The notes beneath the pieces were generated by a model. The model searched no databases. It had not been told where the DNA came from and saw only the letters and a program-made list of their open reading frames with translations. From the NCBI RefSeq assembly GCF_003885105.1, contig NZ_QWZQ01000007.1:19132-83131 (forward strand): a DNA stretch of 64,000 bases, written 5' to 3'. The position numbers and the translations under genes are program-made. Source of the DNA: Lactiplantibacillus garii. Lineage in GTDB: Bacteria > Bacillota > Bacilli > Lactobacillales > Lactobacillaceae. Below are positions 15,974-23,660 of this stretch, one piece after another; positions within the stretch are counted from its first letter, which is position 1; each line of letters starts with the position of its first letter.

Positions 15974-17407
15974 TTAAGCGCGGTGCCGCTGCAACAACCG
16001 CACACCGGTGATTACGGTCGCAATTAAGCAGATCACTAGCGAAACCGTAAAGGCGACCCGCATCCCGTCAATAAAGATTTCCGGGTGCGCCGGCAAATAC
16101 GACGTCACTTTGTACCCCGCCGAACGACTCATCGCGGAGAACAAGACCGTGGTCGCCGCAGAGATTCCGATAATCATTCCGAGTTCGCGGGCCAACGCGT
16201 TGATTCCGCCCGCAACACCAAGGTCCTTGACCGGTACGGAACTCATCACGATCGAATTGTTGGGAGCCATAAAAATACCGTTCCCAAAACCAACCAACCC
16301 GATGAAGCCCATGAACACCCACAGCGGCGTGGCCAAGGTGGCTAACATGTAGCCCACCTGACTAATTGAAATTAGGACGAGTCCGATAAACGTCAGCAGT
16401 TCCGGTCCAATTTTATCCGAGATTGTCCCGGCAATCGGCGCCACGATCACTTGCACAATCGGGAACGTCATTAGGGCGTAACCGGCGTAATTAGCGGCCA
16501 ACCCGCGGGCGTTTTCCAAGTAAAACGGCGCAATGACGTTAAAGAAGAAGTTCGCGATAAAAATTAGCAGCGCGCACAAAATACTAATACTAAAGCGCGA
16601 ATTTTTAAATAATTTTAAGGCCAACACCGGGTTAGCGTGCCGGAGCTCAACTTGAATAAAGGCAATTAAGAGCACCGCGGATACGGCAAACAACGCGAGA
16701 ATTACTGGCTGGGTAAACCCAACCTCCTGTCCAATAAAGATCCCCGCAAACAGGGTCACCATCAAAACGGCAAACAGTCCCGACCCCCACTTATCTAGCG
16801 GTTGAGCAGTCGTCGTCACGTCCTTAGGTAAAATCACCGCGCCCAGGATCATCGCAATAATACCGACCGGGACGTTAATCCAGAAAATATAGCCCCAACT
16901 CAGGTGGGCCAAAATCAGGCCTCCAATTCCGGGACCGGCAATGCTGCCTAGCGCCACGAAGGAACCAATCATACCAAGAGCCCGCCCCCGCTCTTTAAAC
17001 GGGAAAACTTCGGTAATAATACCGTTATTAGTACTCATCGTCATCGACGCCCCAACGGCTTGAACTGACCGTGAAACTAGCAGCAACGTTAATCCGGAAT
17101 TAAACCCGGAAAGGAGCGACCCCACCGTAAATAGTACCGAGCCAATTTTAAAAATGCGGATTTTCCCGACGGTGTCGCCTAGTTTGCCAAATAATAGTAA
17201 TAACGCACAAATCACGATCAAGTAGATTGAAACGACCCATTCCGCTTGGTTCATTGGAATGGCTAAATCTTTGCTCATCACCGGCAACGCAATGTTCACG
17301 ATGCTGCCGTCCAGCGTGGACATAAACGTAAATAAACACACCGCGATTAAAATCCACCAGCGGTGCTTTTGAATCTGCGGGTCTTCCGCAAACGCCGTAT
17401 TTTTCAT
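15974..17407 (-). CDS. MFS multidrug transporter, DHA2 (EmrB/QacA, 14-helix) family
   Basis: 477 residues with about 14 membrane helices. Motif D1 (FMSTLDGSIVNIALP) at helix 1 is diagnostic of the 14-helix drug:H+ antiporters; motif A is LGDTVGKIRIFKIG and motif C is GPGIGGLI. It probably exports hydrophobic compounds using the proton gradient. The gene begins 3 bases after the stop of a PadR regulator gene, forming a two-gene operon under its own repressor, a common arrangement for inducible efflux. Substrate is not predictable. Confidence 0.9.
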   Translation of the reverse strand: MKNTAFAEDPQIQKHRWWILIAVCLFTFMSTLDGSIVNIALPVMSKDLAIPMNQAEWVVSIYLIVICALLLLFGKLGDTVGKIRIFKIGSVLFTVGSLLSGFNSGLTLLLVSRSVQAVGASMTMSTNNGIITEVFPFKERGRALGMIGSFVALGSIAGPGIGGLILAHLSWGYIFWINVPVGIIAMILGAVILPKDVTTTAQPLDKWGSGLFAVLMVTLFAGIFIGQEVGFTQPVILALFAVSAVLLIAFIQVELRHANPVLALKLFKNSRFSISILCALLIFIANFFFNVIAPFYLENARGLAANYAGYALMTFPIVQVIVAPIAGTISDKIGPELLTFIGLVLISISQVGYMLATLATPLWVFMGFIGLVGFGNGIFMAPNNSIVMSSVPVKDLGVAGGINALARELGMIIGISAATTVLFSAMSRSAGYKVTSYLPAHPEIFIDGMRVAFTVSLVICLIATVITGVRLLQRHRA

Positions 17408-17410
17408 TTT

Positions 17411-17953
17411 TTACTCCTTCTCCCGTTCCATTCGTGTTAATAACGCCGTGACCCACTTAAGCTGGGCCTCGGCTCGAACCCGTTGTAAATCGTTGACCAA
17501 TAGTGCGTCCTGAATATCAGCTGCCAGCATGTGTGGATTATTCGTCACGTGCCCCGCCTGGTCGGCCAAGCGTTGGAGCTGACCGCTGACAAACTGGCGA
17601 AAGTCCGTTAAGACGGTCATCCGCTGAGTTGCCGTCAATAAATGCAAAAAGTTGACCTTCATTTGGTACGTCAGTTGGGTCTGCTTATTCAGTGCAACCG
17701 GGGTCAGTACTAAGGTCATAAACCGCTGTCGCCCCGTTGCCGTGATGGTCGCTAATTTTTGGGGCCGTTTACTGGCCGTTTGTTTAAAGTCCATCGTTAG
17801 CACCCCCGCGGCAGCCAGCTTATCCAAGAGCGGGTACAACGCGCCAAAACTAATCGTCAGTTCCTGGCCAACCACGTTAATCAACGCTTTGCGCAACTGG
17901 TAACCAGTCATCGAATGGTCCATCAATTGTCCAAGAATAAAAAGTTCGTACAT
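17411..17953 (-). CDS. PadR family transcriptional regulator
   Basis: 180 residues. The N-terminal winged helix (MYELFILGQLMDHSMTGYQLRKAL, then FGALYPLLDKLAAAGVL) is the PadR signature, followed by a C-terminal helical dimerisation/ligand domain (about 100-178), which makes it a subfamily-1-type protein with the PadR C-terminal domain. It is the first gene of an operon with the DHA2 transporter and presumably represses it until a toxic ligand binds. A perfect inverted repeat at 17990-18008 upstream is the likely operator. Confidence 0.87.
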   Translation of the reverse strand: MYELFILGQLMDHSMTGYQLRKALINVVGQELTISFGALYPLLDKLAAAGVLTMDFKQTASKRPQKLATITATGRQRFMTLVLTPVALNKQTQLTYQMKVNFLHLLTATQRMTVLTDFRQFVSGQLQRLADQAGHVTNNPHMLAADIQDALLVNDLQRVRAEAQLKWVTALLTRMEREKE

Positions 17954-17989
17954 AACTCACTGTCACCTAACTTTCGCGTTGTCTAGTAT

Positions 17990-18008
17990 ATATATCTTTT
18001 CGATATAT
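17990..18008 (-). promoter_or_regulatory. Probable PadR operator
   Basis: Perfect dyad ATATATC-TTTTC-GATATAT, 37 bases upstream of the PadR gene start, in the expected promoter position. Autoregulation of the PadR-MFS operon is inferred. Confidence 0.6.
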
Positions 18009-18114
18009 TACAAGCCCAGTCACTTATCAAACCCCGGCAAACGGTGACTAAAAATCCCGGCAATTAATCAAAAAGTGCTATCATAAGGCATACTAACTAA
18101 GGGGGTTAGACACG

Positions 18115-19281
18115 ATGAGCACAATTATGGAAGACCTGCAAGTAGCAGCAAAACAAGCCCACCTCATCAATCTTTATCAGGCCAATAGCGAAGTGGTTTA
18201 CACCGGCTATATCGATAGTCTGGCACCCGATGGCGTGGTCATGGATACCTACGATGACGCCGGGGTACAGGATGGTGCCGTCTTCATGCGTTACGACGTT
18301 ATCGACGAAGTTGAAATGATGAGTGAAGACTTAGACAACATGGCATTTCGACTAGAAAACGCCACGACTGAGCGGCTCAACGCGGTGCCCCAAGAACCGT
18401 TGCACCTCGACGACCGCCACAACGTTTTACCACAGATCATGGCCCAATCGGCGACTAGTCAACAAGTGATTCTGCTCGTACTGGCCAACAACGACAAGTA
18501 CCTCGAGGGTCAGGTCACTAACGCAACCGCCCAAGACTTTAGTTTCAAAACTTTCGATAAATTTAACTTTCGCCACAACGGGACTCAGGACCTCGATTTA
18601 AGTGCGGTCCAAATCGTTGAGTTTCGGGGTAACGAACTACTACTGGAGAGTGCCTTCGTTAAAACGGACTACCACCACGAGGACACCGTTAAAGTTTCTG
18701 GCCAACTCGCAACTGCGGCAACGTTAAGACGAGCTCAGCAAGAACACCAACTGATCGCCATCCGGTCCGCGGACGGTACCGACATGTTCTTCGTTGGTTT
18801 CATCAACGCCTTAAATGACGACAGTGTTCTGCTAAACTTAGTCGACATGACCGGTCAGTTCGGAGGGTACACCCTTTGCCGGCGGTCGCTGATCGAATCG
18901 GTCACGATTCAGTCCGACTACCTCCAAACAATGCGCGGGTTTATTGAACTCAACCGGCAATACGAACTAAACGTCCAACCGGTACTCAATAACGAGCGTT
19001 TATTTGACGCGACGACCGATTTGTTCGACGCGGTTCTTCGCCAAGCGGGCACCTTCAACAACCTGGTTCACTTAACGTCCGAAAATCCGATGCTCCCCGC
19101 CATGACGGGGTATCCCGGAACCGTTACTAACGGACACTTCATTTTCTACAACATTGACGATGACAACCAGATCAACCACGTGGGTACCATGATCGAACTT
19201 GACCAAGTCGTGGAACTATCCTTTGGCTACATGGACGCCTACCTACTGGAAAAGCGGCTTAAAAGTACCGGTAATTTATAA
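18115..19281 (+). CDS. Hypothetical cytoplasmic protein made of four barrel-like repeats
   Basis: 388 acidic residues without signal peptide or membrane segments. Four diverged units are visible at about 14-76, 118-180, 208-272 and 312-376. Units 1 and 3 align best: HLINLYQANSEVVYTGYIDSL with QLIAIRSADGTDMFFVGFINAL, then MRYDVIDEVEMMSEDLDNM with CRRSLIESVTIQSDYLQTM. Each looks like five short beta-strands of an SH3/Sm-like barrel (L-I-x-L...G-x-I/V...V-x-M/L-D...I-x-x-V). The order 1-2-3-4, with 1/3 and 2/4 more alike, implies duplication of a two-barrel unit. A GGGGG ribosome binding site precedes the ATG. No function known; Sm-like folds hint at RNA or protein binding, which is inference. 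Confidence 0.7.
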   Translation: MSTIMEDLQVAAKQAHLINLYQANSEVVYTGYIDSLAPDGVVMDTYDDAGVQDGAVFMRYDVIDEVEMMSEDLDNMAFRLENATTERLNAVPQEPLHLDDRHNVLPQIMAQSATSQQVILLVLANNDKYLEGQVTNATAQDFSFKTFDKFNFRHNGTQDLDLSAVQIVEFRGNELLLESAFVKTDYHHEDTVKVSGQLATAATLRRAQQEHQLIAIRSADGTDMFFVGFINALNDDSVLLNLVDMTGQFGGYTLCRRSLIESVTIQSDYLQTMRGFIELNRQYELNVQPVLNNERLFDATTDLFDAVLRQAGTFNNLVHLTSENPMLPAMTGYPGTVTNGHFIFYNIDDDNQINHVGTMIELDQVVELSFGYMDAYLLEKRLKSTGNL

Positions 19282-19286
19282 AAATT

Positions 19287-19302
19287 AGTTTCACGTGAAA
19301 CA
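19287..19302. other. parS-like chromosome partition site (ParB/Spo0J binding)
   Basis: AGTTTCACGTGAAACA matches the Firmicute parS consensus TGTTnCACGTGAAACA at every position but the first, and contains the 14-base perfect palindrome GTTTCACGTGAAAC. It is intergenic, 5 bases after a stop codon and just before a terminator. In Firmicutes most parS sites lie near oriC, so the window is probably origin-proximal. Confidence 0.8.
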
Positions 19303-19310
19303 ATCACGCA

Positions 19311-19345
19311 AAAAAAGCTTTCCGTCAACTTCGGGAAGCTTTTTT
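19311..19345. terminator. Bidirectional terminator
   Basis: Stem AAAAAAGCTTTCCG / CGGGAAGCTTTTTT (one mismatch) with a 7-base loop. Ends the four-repeat protein gene and the leftward birA gene. Confidence 0.85.
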
Positions 19346-19361
19346 GGTAACCAATCGTTAT

Positions 19362-20333
19362 TTATCGAACCCGGGTAACTTCGCCACTGGTAAAACTTTC
19401 TCGTTGCCCCGTTGGTAACGTTAGGACGAGTCCCCCACGATCATCAATGGTGTCCGCAATACCGGTAACGGCGCGCTGACCCACTTGCAACGTGACCGGC
19501 CGGCCTAAAATTACCGACTTTTCACGGTAAAATGGCAATAGTGCCGTGGAAGGGTATTGCTGATAAGCCGCATTAATTGCCACTAAAAGTGCGGCGGCCA
19601 ACTGGTTACGATCTACGCTTGCCGTGGGAGCAATACCCTGCGCAATCGCAGTCAGTTCCGTCGGGAAGTCCTTAGTCGTTAAGTTCAGCCCGACCCCCAC
19701 GATGAAAGCGGCGGTCGAAGTGGACTCCAACTCCATACTGGCCTCGGTGATGATGCCACCGACCTTGTGTTGGTTTAAAAAAATATCGTTGACCCACTTT
19801 AGGCCAAAGTCTTTGGTTGGAAAAAATCGTTGAAGAACTTTGACCACGCTCACCACCACCCCGGTCGTCAGCAACCCGACTTGCGAGAGATCATTAGTTG
19901 GATTCGGCAACACCAAACTAAAGTACAGGCCGGTTTGTGCCGGTGAATAGAACGTGCGTCCTAAGCGTCCGTACCCCGCCGTTTGCTGGTCGGCTAAAAA
20001 CGCGGCAACTTGCGGCTGGGCCTGGCGACTCAGCGACTGTTTAGCTAAATACTGGGTCGACGCGGTGGTCGTAGCCACCTCGATTGGCCCGGTAAAGCCA
20101 CTCCCCGCGGCCACTTTAATGGCCAAGGCGTCCAATTGCCGACTACCAGCGTACTGGTAACCCCGGTTCTTACGGCTGTCAATTTGATGACCACGTTTAC
20201 GCAGCGCGTTGATTGCCTTCCAGACACTTTCCCGACTAATTCCGACCTGCTGTGCGAGTTGGTCTCCCGATAGCCATTCGTCCGGGTGCGCCATTAACTG
20301 GGTTAAAATTTGTTGTTTGGTTGAACCACTCAT
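19362..20333 (-). CDS. birA: Bifunctional biotin--[acetyl-CoA-carboxylase] ligase / biotin operon repressor
   Basis: 323 residues. The N-terminal winged helix (about 1-65: WLSGDQLAQQVGISRESVWKAINALRKRGHQID) binds DNA. The catalytic domain has the biotinyl-AMP loop AGYGRLGRTFYSP, LKWVNDIFLN, KVGGIITE and VGVGLNL, and a small C-terminal SH3-like domain ends it. It makes biotinyl-5'-AMP, transfers biotin to carrier proteins, and as holo-repressor binds the bio operator. It lies 9 bases after bioY, and its GGAGG ribosome binding site overlaps the bioY stop, so the two are coupled. The operator at 20942-20989 matches its expected target. Confidence 0.94.
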   Translation of the reverse strand: MSGSTKQQILTQLMAHPDEWLSGDQLAQQVGISRESVWKAINALRKRGHQIDSRKNRGYQYAGSRQLDALAIKVAAGSGFTGPIEVATTTASTQYLAKQSLSRQAQPQVAAFLADQQTAGYGRLGRTFYSPAQTGLYFSLVLPNPTNDLSQVGLLTTGVVVSVVKVLQRFFPTKDFGLKWVNDIFLNQHKVGGIITEASMELESTSTAAFIVGVGLNLTTKDFPTELTAIAQGIAPTASVDRNQLAAALLVAINAAYQQYPSTALLPFYREKSVILGRPVTLQVGQRAVTGIADTIDDRGGLVLTLPTGQRESFTSGEVTRVR

Positions 20334-20342
20334 GTTTTCCTC

Positions 20343-20906
20343 CTACGCTGGAATTTCAAAATCAATAACGTTGCGGACCCGCCGCGCGATCATCACGGCA
20401 AAGGTCGCCTTGATCAAGTCGCCCGGAATAAACGCCAAGTTTGAAAGTAACGCCGGAGCTAGTCCCATGTTAGACTGAATTGCTAACCACACGGCCCCGA
20501 CCACGTCGATAAATCCGATCCCGGCGATCCAAACGATCAATAATTCACGCCACCAGTTTTTAGCCATCAACGCGTGGGTGCGCTGAAAAAGCGTCCCCAT
20601 CAACACCGGTGCCAACAGCCACGCGACGAGGTAACCACCGGTTGGGCCAACAAAAACGGCTAACCCGCCACGACCACCGGACAGGACGGGAAGTCCCAAC
20701 GCGGCCAATGCCAGAAACAGACCCACGGCGACCGTACCGTACTTCCGACCTAACAGTTCCGCAGCCAAAAAGATGCCCATATTCTGTAAAATAATTGGAA
20801 CCGGAATAAAGCCCACCGGAATTCCCGGAAAAAAGCCTAGAATAATTAATAGTGCCGTTACCATGGCAGTCTGTGTTAAGTGTTTAATGCGTTGTTGATT
20901 CGTCAT
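20343..20906 (-). CDS. bioY: Biotin transporter BioY (S component of an ECF transporter)
   Basis: 187 residues with six predicted membrane segments. The BioY signature region is visible as GGRGGLAVFVGPTGGYLVAWLLAPVLMG, and FIPGDLIKATFAVMIARRV closes the protein, fitting the conserved Asp-Lys pair used for biotin binding. It imports biotin together with a shared EcfAAT module encoded elsewhere. The 20-codon upstream extension is rejected: AAGGGG lies upstream of the ATG at 20906. First gene of the bioY-birA operon, with promoter and operator directly upstream, implying repression when biotin is plentiful. Confidence 0.92.
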   Translation of the reverse strand: MTNQQRIKHLTQTAMVTALLIILGFFPGIPVGFIPVPIILQNMGIFLAAELLGRKYGTVAVGLFLALAALGLPVLSGGRGGLAVFVGPTGGYLVAWLLAPVLMGTLFQRTHALMAKNWWRELLIVWIAGIGFIDVVGAVWLAIQSNMGLAPALLSNLAFIPGDLIKATFAVMIARRVRNVIDFEIPA

Positions 20907-20937
20907 CGTCCGCACGCCCCTTTTATGAATTACTAAC

Positions 20938-20989
20938 AGTATAAGATAATAGTAACCCATTATCAATACTATGGGTTACTATTATCTTA
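20938..20989 (-). promoter_or_regulatory. bioY-birA promoter with BirA operator
   Basis: Two 19-base arms (20942-20960 and 20971-20989) are perfect inverted repeats around a 10-base centre. Within them TAGTAACC-N16-GGTTACTA has the same N16 spacing and the same AACC/GGTT inner edges as the E. coli bio operator. It overlaps a promoter: -35 TTGATA (20961-20966) and -10 TATACT (20938-20943), 17 bases apart. Confidence 0.82.
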
Positions 20990-21036
20990 ACAAAAGTGAC
21001 CCAACCAAGGGCGGGCCACTTATTGAAACGTTGTCG

Positions 21037-21282
21037 TTATGCTTTGGGAAGTCGCTTCTCAATGTGATACTTGCGTGCTTGTGGTTTAGGACCATCCGTC
21101 GAAATCAGGTCATCCGCGTAAAATACGGAATAACCGTGATCTTCCTCTAACGGCCGTGCAATCAGTAATCCCCGTTTACGACCGTGCTGAGCGTTATAAA
21201 TGTCAGCGCTCCGGAGCGCTTCGTTATAATCATGGGATTCTGAAATCGCATCGCCTGGATTAAAAAGAACGTTTTCATCCAT
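21037..21282 (-). CDS. Small hypothetical protein
   Basis: 81 residues, soluble, mixed charge, no signal or membrane segment. The visible pattern is an acidic N-terminus (MDENVLFNPGDAISES), a helix likely at DYNEALRSADIYNAQHG, then a basic C-terminus (QARKYHIEKRLPKA). An in-frame TTG lies 9 bases upstream, but AAGGAG is placed properly for the ATG at 21282. It does not match a family I recognise. It stands alone between birA/bioY and the dipeptidase gene, all on the minus strand. Confidence 0.6.
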   Translation of the reverse strand: MDENVLFNPGDAISESHDYNEALRSADIYNAQHGRKRGLLIARPLEEDHGYSVFYADDLISTDGPKPQARKYHIEKRLPKA

Positions 21283-21344
21283 CTCGATCAACTCCTTAGG
21301 ATTGGTACCTTAATTATACACACTTACCACGTTTTGGCGAAAGT

Positions 21345-22757
21345 TTAAAGGTTGATATCCACGTTGTAGGTCAGTTTAGATAACGTTAACCCCTTGGTGA
21401 CGAGTTCGCCGATAAAGGCCTGGGCCTTATCCCGCATCATGGCAACCATGACTTTATCCTGTTCCGTTAAGAAGGCGGTTAACTCATCACCGGATAACTT
21501 GGCCGCTTTCTTGTCGGTTTCAGCGACAAATTGTCCCAATTCGATTCGGCATTCCTTTAAGTAATCAACGTTGTCCTGCACAAAGTCGGCGTAGTGAGTT
21601 TCGGTCATCATTGAAACCGTCCGGTATAGCCAGTAAGCACTCTTAATGTCGTACTTCAACGGCGTGTTAGCAAAGCTCGGGTCCGTTTCCGAAACGTTCG
21701 CGTGGAACGGTAGGAACGGCGCAAACGCCGGGGTCCCAAAGGTCATCCACATAATGGCACTCTGTTCTTCGGGCACGTCGTTACGAATCTGCATCACGTG
21801 AGAGTTTTGCGTCCGGTTCATGGAAATTGGCCGGAATTTTTTGGCTTCCGGCGTGTTCAAAAATGGATCATACTTAGTTTCGTTGTAGTGCGAACCCAAA
21901 ACGTATTCCACGTCAGCCACCGAAATTTTCTTAGCGGCGTGGCAAATGAATGGGAGTTCGCTGGATTGCGGATCCTGTTCAATTTCCGGGTTGAAGTAGT
22001 GTTGGCCGTACCAAACCCGTGGTGTGTTGTAGTGCCGGTCCTTTTCATTATCGGTTCCAAAGATGTGACGGAAGTTGAAGCCTTCCTTGTCCGGGTTCAA
22101 GTGGTGTTCTTCAACGAATTCTTGAATTCCGTCGGACCACATAAAGTTATCGGGATCGTTAAAGTCGACCCATTGGATGGCAACTTGGTTAGCAGCTACC
22201 GCGTAGGCGTCGTCCGGAATCCGTTGTGCGACCCAGTGGTGCCCCGTCACGATTTCCATGTACCAAACGTCATTTTTATCGTTAAAGAGTACCCCGTTAC
22301 CTTCGGGTGAACCGTACTTAGCAATCAGCTGGCCCAAGTATTCAACCCCACCACGGGCGGAATCGATAAACGGGGTCAACATCGTTGGTAAGGAGTCTTC
22401 TGCCAGACCATTCTTAACAAAGGGGTCAAACGTCAATGTATGTTCATTACCATAAACACTTTCAGTGGAAGAAACCCCGACGTTCTTTTCGTTAAAGCCG
22501 TTTTCTTCAAAAACACCCTTTTCGGCAACTTCGATGTTTGGTACGGCTTGGTAACGGTAACCGTCTGCTGGAAGTGGCGCGGTAAAGCCGTTCTTACCGG
22601 AAGTCAACGTTTCGTGACGGCCGTGAACCGCGGGGTGAACAATAAACTTTTGTGGTGTAATCGGCATAAAAGTATCGTCATTACGAGCAATGATCGTGGA
22701 ACCGTCCACGGTTGCTTTTTTCCCTACTAAAATAGTGGTACATGCTTGTTCATTCAT
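21345..22757 (-). CDS. pepD: C69 family dipeptidase (PepD-like)
   Basis: 470 residues. The start MNEQACTTILVGKKATVDGSTIIARNDD is typical of the Ntn-hydrolase family C69, where a short propeptide is removed to expose Cys6 as the N-terminal nucleophile. Later family motifs include the WYMEIVTGHHWVAQRIPDDAYAVAANQ stretch and SHVMQIR. It hydrolyses a broad range of dipeptides in the cytoplasm during peptide utilisation. No signal peptide. The upstream region to 22970 is AT-rich and carries the divergent small-RNA promoter; the gene is monocistronic with no obvious downstream hairpin. Confidence 0.92.
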   Translation of the reverse strand: MNEQACTTILVGKKATVDGSTIIARNDDTFMPITPQKFIVHPAVHGRHETLTSGKNGFTAPLPADGYRYQAVPNIEVAEKGVFEENGFNEKNVGVSSTESVYGNEHTLTFDPFVKNGLAEDSLPTMLTPFIDSARGGVEYLGQLIAKYGSPEGNGVLFNDKNDVWYMEIVTGHHWVAQRIPDDAYAVAANQVAIQWVDFNDPDNFMWSDGIQEFVEEHHLNPDKEGFNFRHIFGTDNEKDRHYNTPRVWYGQHYFNPEIEQDPQSSELPFICHAAKKISVADVEYVLGSHYNETKYDPFLNTPEAKKFRPISMNRTQNSHVMQIRNDVPEEQSAIMWMTFGTPAFAPFLPFHANVSETDPSFANTPLKYDIKSAYWLYRTVSMMTETHYADFVQDNVDYLKECRIELGQFVAETDKKAAKLSGDELTAFLTEQDKVMVAMMRDKAQAFIGELVTKGLTLSKLTYNVDINL

Positions 22758-22981
22758 GTAAACACGCTCCTATCAGATTAATGTATACGTTCTCAAGTTT
22801 AATGATACACGCTCTCTTTAAAATTACCACCATGCCGGAAGCGCTAACATTGAATTCTTACGTAATTCTAATTGCGCGTGGCACTTAAGAAAAACAAGTT
22901 TTTTCATTATTTAATGAATTATTCTTAAATTTGAAAAATCATCGCCACACTTTCTTCACAATTCGTTGGTACTATGTATTC

Positions 22982-23219
22982 ATAGCAATTGAGGATCCCC
23001 CTCCAAGATTGCTATTATAATAATTAACATTCTTTTCATTTACTCCTCCAAAGTAATGAAATCCGTTAAAGTGTAAAAACTTTAACAGCTTGGTGAGCGG
23101 CATGTGAACGTCCCCCCGCTTATATGAATAAACGCTCATCAAGTTTATCAGCATATGATTCCCCGTCATATGCTGACCTACTCCTTTTGACCTTCGTATT
23201 CCCGTACGAAGGTTTTTTT
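22982..23219 (+). ncRNA. Candidate small regulatory RNA with six hairpins and C-rich loops
   Basis: An extended -10 element (TGG-TACTAT, 22967-22975) is followed, starting at 22985, by six consecutive hairpins and a T7 tract. Hairpins: 22985-23012 (loop ATCCC), 23034-23061 (10 bp, loop CCTCCAA), 23065-23086 (8 bp perfect), 23090-23142 (10 bp plus an inner 7-bp stem, loop ACGTCCCCCCGC), 23148-23176 (11 bp perfect, loop TTCCCCG), and the terminator 23190-23213 (9 bp perfect, loop TTCCCG). Five of six loops carry C-runs complementary to ribosome binding sites (GGAGG/GGGGA). UCCC loops of this kind are the seed in staphylococcal Rsa and listerial LhrC small RNAs. No credible ORF accounts for the region. 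Function is inferred; the structure and terminator are directly visible. Confidence 0.72.
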
Positions 23220-23220
23220 G

Positions 23221-23311
23221 TGTAGAGTGTGAGATTCAAGCGGGTTGGGGCCGAGGATTAGCCTAGCGGGCAGCGGTATGCGGGTTTGGCATATTGCTGG
23301 TCGCGTAGCTA
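23221..23311 (+). repeat. Dispersed structured repeat, family 1 copy A
   Basis: 91 bases, 84 identical to copy B at 36960-37050, same orientation. Both copies begin immediately after a T-tract terminator. The core folds into CAGCGGTATGC / GCATATTGCTG, flanked by an outer stem involving TTAGC and GCTAA. One difference between the copies (G to A in the inner stem) keeps pairing. Confidence 0.75.
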
Positions 23312-23341
23312 ACCGGAAGACCCAGCTTGACCCGAGCACGT

Positions 23342-23458
23342 TTATCCCTTCAACACGCCCACGATCAGAACCCCCAGAAACACTAAGGCACTCAAATAAA
23401 CGATGATCCAAAAGATATCAACGATTAAACTGTTATCATCATAATTTGTCTGTTTCAT
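23342..23458 (-). CDS. Small single-span membrane protein (38 residues)
   Basis: Short ORF with a strong ribosome binding site (GGAGG, 8 bases before the ATG). The product starts MKQTNYDDNSLIVDIF, then a continuous hydrophobic helix (WIIVYLSALVFLGVLIVGVL) and ends LKG. The acidic polar N-terminus and single helix fit a small membrane protein. Nothing in the sequence gives a function. It may be transcribed together with the hydrophobic ORF at 23521-23660 just upstream. Confidence 0.55.
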   Translation of the reverse strand: MKQTNYDDNSLIVDIFWIIVYLSALVFLGVLIVGVLKG

Positions 23459-23520
23459 TTTAAAGCCTCCTACGAATATTTAGTAATTTATGGCCAATCA
23501 AAACTTAATTTAACGCAAAC

Positions 23521-23660
23521 ACACCCCAAATAAAGTAAATGCACACACCTAACAATACTAACGATACTAAGGTAAATAGTAGCCATCCAATTAAGCTAAA
23601 GAGGAGCGCGATTCCCTCAAAAAACCATTCTAAAAAATCAAGCCTATTTGCTCCCCCTGT
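23521..23660 (-). pseudogene. Hydrophobic short ORF without a usable start codon
   Basis: On the minus strand a frame ending at 23521 encodes EWFFEGIALLFSLIGWLL, then a second hydrophobic stretch (VLLGVCIYFIWGVFALN) and a stop. A GGGGGAG ribosome binding site and a TATAAT lie upstream, but no ATG, GTG or TTG follows in this frame; the nearest TTG and ATG are out of frame and stop within a few codons. It may be a small membrane protein gene with a frameshift. The rest of 23661-23884 holds no supported gene. Confidence 0.35.

Noticed and set aside
22972..23169. Minus-strand 65-codon frame, and a 19-codon frame inside it behind GGAGGAG, over the candidate small RNA
   Set aside because: The sequence is better explained by consecutive perfect hairpins and a plus-strand promoter and T-tract; composition is not protein-like, and the good-looking ribosome binding site is the complement of the CTCCTCC loop.
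22982..23219. 6S RNA as the identity of the structured RNA
   Set aside because: 6S RNA is one long rod with a central bubble; here there are six separate hairpins with C-rich loops.
23178..23411. Similar peptides encoded on the minus strand by both copies of repeat family 1
   Set aside because: The shared peptide follows from the DNA repeat; ribosome binding sites are lacking and the hairpin constraint explains the conservation.
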